A stretch of 5,062 bases of DNA. It comes from XYA12-FULL-58-9 sp001798605 (GTDB lineage Bacteria; Myxococcota; XYA12-FULL-58-9). Every line of letters begins with the position of its first letter. Within the stretch, counting starts at the first letter, position 1. Shown here one piece after another: positions 1-5,062 of this stretch. The DNA lies in the NCBI GenBank assembly GCA_036736205.1, contig DAINMX010000347.1:1-5062 (forward strand), given 5' to 3'. The notes beneath the pieces were generated by a model, which was not told the DNA's origin, did not search any database, and saw nothing but the letters and a program-made list of their open reading frames with translations. A program made the position numbers and the translations under genes.

Positions 1-1
1 C

Positions 2-52
2 ATCCGGATTCTCCGGGAGGCTGGTCTCTCGCGGGAGGACTGGATCCCGTAG
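2..52 (+). CDS. possible C-terminal end of an upstream gene (partial)
   Basis: The frame starting at base 2 reads IRILREAGLSREDWIP and stops at a TAG at 50-52. Of the three forward frames it looks most protein-like: most third positions are G or C, and it has a mixed charged and hydrophobic helix pattern. This would be the last 16 residues of a gene lying left of the window. I do not recognise the family, and 16 codons are too few to be sure. It could equally be non-coding sequence. Confidence 0.22.
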   Translation: MRILREAGLSREDWIP

Positions 53-103
53 AGTGTAGAACGTAGACCAGACCCCTGATGGCGCACCGCCCAGGATCTC
101 CTC

Positions 104-2020
104 ATGAGGACCACCGTCAACCTCGACGACGACGACCAGCTCGAAGTGGTGGCTGTGGCCGCGACTGGACTTGTGTCATTCAACGACATCGCCGATGGCC
201 TTGACACCAGTGACGGCGACGGCGTGGTGTTGTGGACCCAAGCGAGCGCACCTTTGAACTCCACCCTCGATGGTGGCGCGCCAACTGTCGCTGACCTCAA
301 TGGCGATGGCCGTGTCGAGGTGATCTTTGGCACCGCGGTCTTGGATGGGCCGACCGGTACCATCCTGGCCGAAAACGGTACATCAGGTGGCGGCAGTCGT
401 TTCACCGGTGGTTGGATCGCCATCGTCGCCGATATCGATCTCGATGGCGCGCCCGAGCAGATCACGGGCAATCGCGCCTACGACATCACCTTTGCCGCGG
501 GCACACCGGGCTGTGTGGCCAATCCGACCGACCCAGGTTGCTGGACCCAGACCCTGTTGTGGGAACAGGCGAGCCATGAGGATGGTTTCTCTGCGGTGGC
601 CAACTTTTACAACAATCCCCAAGGGGGCGTCGATTATCCCGAGGTCGTCAACGTCGTCAACGGCAACCTCTACATCTACGATGGCTTAGATGGTGACTTG
701 TTGTTTGGTCCCATTGTCGTGCCTGCGGGGCTCGCTGGTGCGAATCATGGCGGACCACCCAATATTTCCGACTTCGATGGCGATGGGCGGCCAGAGGTGG
801 CTACGGCGGGTAGTGGTTGCTACGCGGTCTACGATGTCGATTGCGCTGGTGACGCGTCGACCCGTGCCGCCATGCCGCCTGGTTGCGCTGCGCCAGCAGT
901 CGACAACTGTGGCAACGACTCGGCTATGGTCGGCGTGCTCTGGAACTACCTGGCCCAAGACACCTCGAGCGCCTGCACGGGCTCGAGCGTCTTTGACTTC
1001 CAGGGCGATGGCATCGCCGAGGTTCTCTACAACGACGAATGTTTCTTCCGCGTCTTTGATGGCCCGAGCGGCGATGTGCTCCTGGAGCGCCCCAACTCCT
1101 CGCGCACCAACTCCGAATATCCAATGGTCGTCGATGTGGATGGTGACCGCAGCTCGGAAATCGTTCTGATTGCCAATCGCGATCAGCTTGCCCGCGACTG
1201 CTGTGTCAACAATGATACAGACACCCCCGAAGACTGTTCACCCTACCGCGACGCCGGTATCGCCGATTACATGGGAAACTCCGGGGAGAGCTTGTCCGAT
1301 CCGGGAGAGTTCTGTGATCTGATCACCTACCCAGAAAACACAGACCTATGCACCCATGGCACCCACGGCATCACGGTGTACGGCGATACCTCCGGACGGT
1401 GGGTCAAAACCCGGCCCATCTGGCACCAACACGCCTACCACGCGACTGACGTGCTCTTGGACAACGCGACCTCGATCGCAACCATCGCGACCACGGAGAC
1501 CAACAGTTGGGACCTCTACAACAACTACCGCCAAAATGTTCAAGGCTTTGTCCCTCTCAACGCGCCCAATCTGATGGCTGTGAGCCTCGTTGCCGACCTA
1601 TCCTACTGCCCCCCAGAGGTCACCCTGCTCGGCCGCATCGCCAATGGCGGAAGTCGCGGCTATGACCCACAAACCGATGGTCAGGTGCCTGTTAGCTTCT
1701 ACGTCGATGACGGCAGCAGCGCCCTCGTCCATTTGACCACCGTGTGGGTTGACCAGGTGATCCCTCCGGGCAGCGGCCTCACACTGGAGCTCGGCTACAC
1801 CTTGTTGTCCGGAGTCACCCCAATTCTCATTATGGTGGTCAACGATGATGGCGGCAGCCTCGACCTCGTGGCCGAATGTAATGCAGATGACAACACCGCC
1901 TACACTTCGGCTATCCAATGCGGCTGCATCAACATCGGTGAGCTGTGCCAAACAAACGACGACTGTTGCGAAGGGTTCTGTTTCGACGCTGGCACGGGCA
2001 AGCGCTGTTGGGCTCTGTGA
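104..2020 (+). CDS. FG-GAP/VCBS repeat protein with CARDB-like module and Cys-rich tail, probably 5'-truncated
   Basis: The 638-residue product is built from beta-propeller-type FG-GAP repeats, each with a Ca-binding-like DxDxDG loop followed by a P/VEV strand: DLNGDGRVEVIFG (64-76), DIDLDGAPEQITG (110-122), DFDGDGRPEV (223-232), DFQGDGIAEV (298-307) and DVDGDRSSEIV (344-354). A conserved block, RWVKTRPIWHQHAYHATDV (432-450) followed by NNYRQN (473-478), is typical of this myxobacterial-style family. Residues about 488-598 resemble a CARDB adhesion module (PVSFYVDDG, VVNDDGG, ECNADDN). A Cys-rich tail follows (606-635). Such proteins are normally exported and act at the cell surface or outside the cell, but ligand and role are unknown. 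Oddly, there is no signal peptide: the ATG at 104 opens directly into a repeat (VNLDDDDQLEVV), has no clear ribosome binding site, and is preceded by stops in all frames. The start is therefore probably not the original one; the gene may be truncated or frameshifted. Codon use is uniform throughout. Confidence 0.9.
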   Translation: MRTTVNLDDDDQLEVVAVAATGLVSFNDIADGLDTSDGDGVVLWTQASAPLNSTLDGGAPTVADLNGDGRVEVIFGTAVLDGPTGTILAENGTSGGGSRFTGGWIAIVADIDLDGAPEQITGNRAYDITFAAGTPGCVANPTDPGCWTQTLLWEQASHEDGFSAVANFYNNPQGGVDYPEVVNVVNGNLYIYDGLDGDLLFGPIVVPAGLAGANHGGPPNISDFDGDGRPEVATAGSGCYAVYDVDCAGDASTRAAMPPGCAAPAVDNCGNDSAMVGVLWNYLAQDTSSACTGSSVFDFQGDGIAEVLYNDECFFRVFDGPSGDVLLERPNSSRTNSEYPMVVDVDGDRSSEIVLIANRDQLARDCCVNNDTDTPEDCSPYRDAGIADYMGNSGESLSDPGEFCDLITYPENTDLCTHGTHGITVYGDTSGRWVKTRPIWHQHAYHATDVLLDNATSIATIATTETNSWDLYNNYRQNVQGFVPLNAPNLMAVSLVADLSYCPPEVTLLGRIANGGSRGYDPQTDGQVPVSFYVDDGSSALVHLTTVWVDQVIPPGSGLTLELGYTLLSGVTPILIMVVNDDGGSLDLVAECNADDNTAYTSAIQCGCINIGELCQTNDDCCEGFCFDAGTGKRCWAL

Positions 2021-2135
2021 TCGAGCGGAGGCATCCTAGTTTCGAAGGTGGGCCTCGTCGACACCAGCATGAAATTGCACAGCGGTCAGAGGTCCAACGC
2101 CCGGGATGGTCATGAGTAGGACCGCCGCACTGAAG

Positions 2136-2525
2136 TTACCACACGGTGGCGACCAACTTGGCGGCACGGATCGCGCGATCACGGGTCACGAGCTTGGCTC
2201 GATGGACCCCAGCTGTGGCAACGATGATGCGGTCAGCAGGGTCTTTGTGGTGCCAGGACAGCATCGCGGCACGTGTCGCAATTTCTGGCTCGATGCGCAA
2301 GCGACGAATGCGGTCATTGCCGAGAGCTTGATGGATCCAGACCTCTACATCGCGGTCGAGTCGTAGCTTGTCGTTGGCAACGAGCCATGCAACCTCGACA
2401 AGACTGATGTCGCTCACGCCGATCTCGGCGGCGGTCTCGATCGCAGTCCGCGCCGGTTTGGACAAAGATGGGGCACCGGGCCCACCTATCCACCAGACCC
2501 ATGCATGCGTGTCGAGCACAATCAC
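2136..2525 (-). CDS. vapC: VapC-family PIN-domain ribonuclease toxin
   Basis: PIN-domain toxins are Mg-dependent RNases of type II toxin-antitoxin systems that cut tRNA or other RNA in the cytoplasm when the antitoxin is lost. The 129-residue product has the usual length and the expected acidic residues: D5 in VIVLDTHAWVWW, E44 in SLVEVAWLV, D95 and D98 in HHKDPADRIIVATA, and D116 in LVTRDRAIRA. All catalytic positions look intact, so it is probably functional. I chose the GTG at 2523-2525 because homologous sequence begins exactly at (V)IVLDTH. It also overlaps the antitoxin stop as GTGA, a sign of translational coupling. The same frame is open upstream to 2582, but those 19 residues lie inside the antitoxin gene and are not PIN-like. 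No strong Shine-Dalgarno precedes the GTG, which fits coupling. The RNA target cannot be read from sequence. Confidence 0.93.
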   Translation of the reverse strand: MIVLDTHAWVWWIGGPGAPSLSKPARTAIETAAEIGVSDISLVEVAWLVANDKLRLDRDVEVWIHQALGNDRIRRLRIEPEIATRAAMLSWHHKDPADRIIVATAGVHRAKLVTRDRAIRAAKLVATVW

Positions 2526-2761
2526 GAGGTCATGTCCCAATCCTCTGCCGAGATGGCAGGCTCGTCGTCGGTAGTGTTCCACGCAAGCACACTTCCCTCG
2601 ATCTGTTTGGGCTCTTCGATGGGTACCACCTTGGCTACCGGACGCCCGCGTTTGGTCACGACGAGTGTTTGCTTGTGGGCCGCAACATCATCGAGCAATG
2701 CCAAACACTGGTCTTTGAATCGCCCGGCTGCAATGCGTTTCGTGTTTATAGCCATGGCCAT
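2522..2761 (-). CDS. Phd/YefM-type antitoxin, first gene of the TA operon
   Basis: The 79-residue product starts MAMAINTKRIAAGRFKDQ and has the Phd/YefM pattern: an N-terminal DNA-binding half (IAAGRFKDQCLALLDDVA), the hallmark beta turn LVVTKRGRPVAKVVP, and a disordered acidic C-terminal tail (TTDDEPAISAEDWDMTS) that would wrap the toxin. By family knowledge it neutralises the downstream PIN toxin and represses its own promoter together with it. It precedes the toxin and its TGA overlaps the toxin GTG. Two in-frame ATGs are possible, at 2761 and 2755 (MAMAI). Neither has a Shine-Dalgarno, and the promoter sits so close that the mRNA may be leaderless or nearly so. A longer frame to a TTG at 2836 runs through the promoter and reads as unlike the family, so I reject it. 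Confidence 0.92.
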   Translation of the reverse strand: MAMAINTKRIAAGRFKDQCLALLDDVAAHKQTLVVTKRGRPVAKVVPIEEPKQIEGSVLAWNTTDDEPAISAEDWDMTS

Positions 2762-2763
2762 AA
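2746..2763. promoter_or_regulatory. candidate operator palindrome over the antitoxin start codons
   Basis: TTATAGCCATGGCCATAA is an 18-bp palindrome with eight of nine base pairs matching; the single mismatch is 2750/2759. It covers both candidate ATGs and the expected transcription start. A second copy of its left edge, TTATAGC, lies at 2766-2772, exactly 20 bp (about two helical turns) from the copy at 2746-2752, and overlaps the -10 region. Phd-type antitoxins bind palindromes at their own promoters, so this is the natural site for autorepression. The binding itself is inferred. Confidence 0.55.
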
Positions 2764-2791
2764 GGTTATAGCTACAATATGATTTTGTCAA
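2763..2791 (-). promoter_or_regulatory. putative sigma70-type promoter of the toxin-antitoxin operon
   Basis: On the minus strand a perfect TTGACA (plus 2786-2791) lies in an AT-rich island between GC-rich genes. Two -10 candidates follow: TATAAC (2765-2770, spacer 15) and TAACCT (2763-2768, spacer 17). With either one, transcription would begin at about 2754-2761, on or next to the antitoxin ATGs. This implies a leaderless or very short leader mRNA, consistent with the missing Shine-Dalgarno. The position is seen in sequence; the activity is inferred. Confidence 0.6.
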
Positions 2792-2936
2792 CGTTTTTGA
2801 TGGTTTTGACGGGTATGTTCCGTGAGTGTGGGGCAATCAAGGCCACGATTCGAGACGTCATTGCCCACATTGCGAGGCGGACGCTCGACAGTCGCGAAGG
2901 GAGATGCCTGGCACGCCGGTTGCAAACATCTCAGCG

Positions 2937-3461
2937 ATGAAGCGATTCGTGATTCTGCTCATGGCCGTGACGTGTGTCGCTTCACCCGGCGGCCAACCTC
3001 CCCAGAAACGGCCCTGTATTGAGCCAGAACACATTGAGGGTATTCGTGCCTATCTGGCTCAGAATAGGCCCCGCTACATGCGCGCGATCTTCTCCGCACG
3101 GGTTTGGCTTGATGGACTGCGTGTTGACCCGATGGAGGTGCGCGCCTGGGTTGTTGCCGAGCACAGTATCTTCTACATCCTCGAGCGCCACGGCGAATTG
3201 CGAGCCATAGCCCGAAAGCTGGTCGAGAAAGTCACAAGAAGCCGACTGCGCAATGACAGCGAACGGGCCGAGATAGCGAAGGCACATCGTGACCAGATCG
3301 TCTTCAATGACGGTCACGTCATCTCGGGAAAGATCCAAAAGTTTCGCGAAGACAATGGCATGTACGGTCTGCGCTCGTCCGCCGGAATCGATCATTTGGC
3401 CTACCGCGCCGTTATCCGCATGGTCGTCGAAGATGGCAAGCTGACCTTTGGCGCTCCCTGA
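2937..3461 (+). CDS. small exported protein of unknown function
   Basis: The 174-residue product starts MKRFVILLMAVTCVASPGG, a classic Sec signal peptide: a basic n-region, a hydrophobic core, and a likely cut after about residue 16. Cys13 lies in AVTC, which fits a lipobox poorly, so it is more likely a soluble exported protein. The mature part is basic and helical, with charged stretches at 81-118 (ERHGELRAIARKLVEKVTRSR and beyond). It ends with a short mixed region, VVEDGKLTFGAP. I do not recognise a family or any catalytic motif. I chose the ATG at 2937 because the signal peptide begins there; the frame is open further up to a GTG at 2826, but those residues do not look like a leader. There is no clear Shine-Dalgarno. 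It is transcribed away from the TA operon and has no partner gene. An open frame on the opposite strand (2982-3464) lacks such features and is taken as a shadow. Confidence 0.6.
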   Translation: MKRFVILLMAVTCVASPGGQPPQKRPCIEPEHIEGIRAYLAQNRPRYMRAIFSARVWLDGLRVDPMEVRAWVVAEHSIFYILERHGELRAIARKLVEKVTRSRLRNDSERAEIAKAHRDQIVFNDGHVISGKIQKFREDNGMYGLRSSAGIDHLAYRAVIRMVVEDGKLTFGAP

Positions 3462-3490
3462 CACGCGTTGTCCCCGCTCGCACCGTTACG

Positions 3491-3733
3491 ATGGCCCTGG
3501 TTTTGTTACTGACCCGGACGTCGGCGTCCCAGACCGTAGGCTTGGACATGGCCAGATTCGAGCAGGCCCTCGATTCAGGCGAGCACGCCGCACGGGTTCA
3601 GCGCGACGTGCAGCAGGCAGAGTTACTGGGTGCAACCGGGACACCCGCGTTCTTCATCAATGGTCGCTTCTTGTCTGGTGCGCAGCCCTTCGAGAAGTTC
3701 AAAGAGGTGATTGATGCTGAACTGGGCGATTGA
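3491..3733 (+). pseudogene. C-terminal fragment of a DsbA-like thiol:disulfide oxidoreductase
   Basis: From about residue 12 the 80-residue frame matches the C-terminal third of DsbA/thioredoxin_4 proteins: the helical segment VGLDMARFEQALDSGEHAARVQRDVQQAELL, the cis-proline loop GATGTPAFFINGRFLSGAQPF with P52, and the closing helix FEKFKEVIDAELGD. In intact relatives this half follows an N-terminal thioredoxin fold with the CxxC redox pair. Here that half, which I estimate at well over 100 residues, is missing and cannot be found upstream in any frame. The first residues, MALVLLLTRTSAS, look leader-like but are short, lack a basic n-region and have no ribosome binding site. Without CxxC it cannot be a normal oxidoreductase, so I call it a 5'-deleted remnant. 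The alternative, an expressed half-domain with a makeshift signal peptide, is less likely. Confidence 0.75.
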
Positions 3734-3771
3734 TGCTGAACTGGGCGATTGATGCTGAACTGGGCGATTGA
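3709..3771 (+). repeat. 19-bp tandem repeat, three full copies plus 6 bp
   Basis: The unit GATTGATGCTGAACTGGGC occurs at 3709-3727, 3728-3746 and 3747-3765 with no mismatches, followed by GATTGA (3766-3771). The first copy is the real 3' end of the DsbA fragment (encoding IDAELGD) and supplies its TGA at 3731-3733 at the junction with copy two. The later copies therefore lie behind the stop. Perfect identity suggests recent replication slippage. Confidence 0.97.
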
Positions 3772-3805
3772 GGGCCTGAAGACAGAACATCCTCCCCGCT
3801 GGCAT

Positions 3806-4156
3806 TCAGGGAAATCTTTCTCCCAGTCGAGTTGCCCACTTCTCGATGAAAGCCTGGCTCAAATCTCCTGTTGTCAGCCATGCCAATCCATATGCGAAAC
3901 CCACCAGTGGAAGATACGCCGGTCCCAAGATCGCTGATTGCAACGCGTGCCCTCCTTCATGTTGGGCATTGGCACCAAAATGGAGAAGCCCCAGCGACAT
4001 GTGAAGGTTCAATGTGTCGATGTTCACCTGTTTGCCGTTGGATGACCAGGACACTCTTCGACCCATCAACACAAAGGGCACGGCCACTACGAGCCCAACA
4101 ATCGTGTTGAGCAGGCCCCACGTAAGATTGGCAACAGCTGACAAAAGATTCACCAT
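3806..4156 (-). CDS. small membrane-associated protein with HEGGH metallopeptidase-like motif
   Basis: The 116-residue product starts MVNLLSAVANLTWG and has a hydrophobic segment, LLNTIVGLVVAVPFVLMG (15-32), probably one membrane helix. Next come a short polar strand region (RRVSWSSNGKQVNIDTLNLHM), then QHEGGHALQSAILGPAYLPLVGFAYG (65-90). H66, E67 and H70 form an HExxH zinc-binding-like motif followed by Q73 and an LGPxYLP signature. I associate this layout (hydrophobic helix, buried strand, HExxHxxQ, LGPxYLP) with modules at the C-terminus of RHS-type and other secreted proteins; here it stands alone. No third zinc ligand is obvious, so catalysis is uncertain. The start at 4156 is the first ATG before the domain, with a weak AAGAGA directly upstream. 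The frame stays open to an ATG at 4537, which would give 243 residues with an unrecognised polar N-terminal part. I cannot exclude that longer protein. It converges with the DsbA fragment. Confidence 0.6.
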   Translation of the reverse strand: MVNLLSAVANLTWGLLNTIVGLVVAVPFVLMGRRVSWSSNGKQVNIDTLNLHMSLGLLHFGANAQHEGGHALQSAILGPAYLPLVGFAYGLAWLTTGDLSQAFIEKWATRLGERFP

Positions 4157-4673
4157 TCTCTTGCGACCAGATGGCCTCAGGCCTGCCTCACCTGCACTCC
4201 TTCCTTCGTTGGTACAGGGATCGTTTCGGCTAACCGCGCAGATCGCAGGGGTTGGGCAGGTGGTAAAGTCCAAGAGGTTCTTGGTTTCGGGCCCACATAC
4301 ACTGTACTTCTGCGCGTTGGCTTGCCGTCCGTTGGCAACGACGACGTCGGTTGAGCTCGAACCACCGTCGCCGGGAGGAACAACGCGAGAATCTTGCGGC
4401 AAGGACCCCATGTCGAGCGCTGCATACTTGGCAATGTTGGCGTTCTCGTCAACAGGCCTTTGTATAGCTTCAATTGACCCCATGTGATGTCTGGCGCTCC
4501 TGGGACACACTTTTTCGCCAATGGAGTATCGCAGCATCGAGGAATTGGTTGCGAAGTTGCGTGTTCCTGTGTTCCTGCGTTCCTGGCTGTGTTCCTGCTA
4601 CTGCCCCGCGTTGCCTCGCTTACCAATAGGTAAGACGGCGAAATTTATCTCCCGCCTGCGCGTAGGGGTGACC
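4157..4673. other. about 515 bp with no convincing gene
   Basis: Several frames are open here: minus 4157-4537, in frame with the HEGGH gene; minus 4177-4626; and plus 4014-4487. None gives a recognisable domain, signal peptide or good ribosome binding site. The minus 4157-4537 frame has moderately G/C-biased third positions and could be an N-terminal extension of the HEGGH protein (polar and Ser/Asn/Pro rich, with four Cys in the last part, 81-108 of the long frame). The right end holds a GTTCCTG microrepeat. No RNA gene, clear promoter or terminator was recognised. Confidence 0.5.
4563..4597 (+). repeat. GTTCCTG microrepeat, four copies
   Basis: GTTCCTG occurs at 4563-4569, 4571-4577, 4579-4585 and 4591-4597, with steps of 8, 8 and 12 bases. 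The step of 12 is the 8-base unit plus a four-base insertion. It lies between the divergent HEGGH gene and the DUF5916-type gene, about 75 bases before the start of the latter. It is a slippage-type repeat or a cluster of short protein-binding sites; the sequence alone does not decide. Confidence 0.8.
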
Positions 4674-5062
4674 ATGATAACGAATGCATGGACACCCGCC
4701 GTCTTTCTCTGCTTCCTTGCCGTTTCCTCGGCCCAGACGGTCAATGCCGCGGCTCCCAGGTCGACAGTGGCCATCGCTACACAAGTGGACATGGTGATTG
4801 ACGGATTGCTCGACGAGGCAGCTTGGTCTGCACCTGCTCGCGCCAACGGCTTCGTGCAACGGGAACCGCGACAGGGCCAGCCGGCGGTGTTCCCCACTGA
4901 CTTCTGGGTTCTACGTGGTGAGGAGGACCTCTACGTCGGGGTACGTGCCCACGACCCAGAACCCTCTAAGATACGTGCGCTGCTTACCCGCCGCGACCAG
5001 GATTCCCCCTCCGATTGGATTTGGATCAACATCGATTCACTCTCCGATCACCGCACCGCATT
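4674..5062 (+). CDS. DUF5916 / CBM9-like domain exported protein (N-terminal part, runs off the window)
   Basis: The frame begins MITNAWTPAVFLCFLAVSSAQTVNAAAP, a signal peptide with a hydrophobic core (9-17) and a probable cut around residues 25-27, though the n-region has no basic residue. It continues as a CBM9-like beta-sandwich with the hallmark phrases VIDGLLDEAAW (41-51), FVQREPRQGQPA (60-71), DLYVGVRAHDPEP (85-97), LLTRRDQDSPSDW (103-115) and NIDSLSDHRTA (119-129). This is the N-terminal pattern of DUF5916 proteins, which continue into a long outer-membrane beta-barrel-like part; that part lies outside the window. The native ligand is not known to me. I chose the ATG at 4674 because AGGGG (4664-4668) sits five bases before it. 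An in-frame GTG at 4668 overlaps that site, and the frame stays open further up (RLRVGVTM), which would add a basic n-region. The end is cut by the window edge, not by a stop. Confidence 0.92.
   Translation, partial: MITNAWTPAVFLCFLAVSSAQTVNAAAPRSTVAIATQVDMVIDGLLDEAAWSAPARANGFVQREPRQGQPAVFPTDFWVLRGEEDLYVGVRAHDPEPSKIRALLTRRDQDSPSDWIWINIDSLSDHRTA

Noticed and set aside
2021..2135. A search for a terminator between the convergent FG-GAP and toxin genes.
   Set aside because: No GC-rich hairpin with a T-run was visible on either strand.
2146..2366. Open frames on the plus strand across the toxin gene.
   Set aside because: They are antisense shadows of a clearly recognised PIN-domain gene and show no domain of their own.
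2831..2866. Inverted repeat GGGCAAT (2831-2837) and ATTGCCC (2860-2866), a possible hairpin or operator upstream of the exported protein gene.
   Set aside because: Seven-base arms around a 22-base loop are weak, there is no T-run, and one such match is expected by chance.
2826..2936. A CPHC motif (the DsbA active-site pattern) in the open frame upstream of the exported protein's start.
   Set aside because: The surrounding residues are not thioredoxin-like, the codons lie before the signal peptide ATG, and the DsbA fragment is about 600 bases away in another frame. It is most likely chance.
2982..3464. A 160-residue minus-strand open frame opposite the exported protein gene.
   Set aside because: It has no signal peptide, recognisable domain or ribosome binding site, and the plus strand has a clear leader.
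4177..4191. A strong Shine-Dalgarno-like GGAAGGAG followed by GTG on the minus strand just upstream of the HEGGH gene.
   Set aside because: The GTG is out of frame with the HEGGH protein and reaches a stop after four codons.
4014..4626. Long open frames: plus 4014-4487 and minus 4177-4626.
   Set aside because: Their translations are rich in Arg, Pro, Ser and Thr without any domain or good start, as expected for off-frame reading of GC-rich DNA.

Overview
This is a GC-rich bacterial window. The best guess at lineage is the Myxococcota or a related predatory or environmental deltaproteobacterial group. The reason is the mix of a large FG-GAP/VCBS-type secreted protein ending in a Cys-rich tail, small secreted orphan proteins, and a CBM9-like/DUF5916 outer-membrane-type protein. 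The lineage is inferred from protein style only. Nothing in the window is a core housekeeping gene.

Layout. (1) Positions 1-103 hold what may be the last codons of an upstream gene, and a stretch that may be the decayed or frameshifted 5' part of the next gene. (2) 104-2020 (+) encodes a long FG-GAP repeat protein with a CARDB-like module and a C-terminal cystine-knot-like tail. It has no signal peptide at the available start, so it is probably 5'-damaged. (3) 2136-2761 (-) is a compact type II toxin-antitoxin operon: a Phd/YefM-type antitoxin followed by a VapC-type PIN toxin, joined by a GTGA stop/start overlap. The promoter lies just upstream, with an 18-bp near-perfect palindrome over the antitoxin start. 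(4) 2937-3461 (+) is an orphan gene for a small exported protein. (5) 3491-3733 (+) is the C-terminal piece of a DsbA-like thiol oxidoreductase that lacks its CxxC half. Its 3' end has been expanded into a 19-bp tandem repeat. (6) 3806-4156 (-) encodes a small membrane-associated protein with an HEGGH motif and a following LGPxYLP signature, resembling modules I associate with the C-termini of RHS-type proteins. (7) 4157-4673 has no convincing gene and contains a GTTCCTG microrepeat. (8) 4674-5062 (+) is the start of a DUF5916/CBM9-like exported protein that runs off the window.

The genes do not form one pathway. Apart from the toxin-antitoxin pair there is no operon logic. The truncated DsbA piece, the damaged 5' end of the FG-GAP gene, the tandem repeats and the TA module together look like an accessory region built up by rearrangement and decay. 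I do not see clear evidence for a new multi-gene system. The most distinctive items are the stand-alone HEGGH protein, the palindrome on the antitoxin start codons, and the knottin-like tail.
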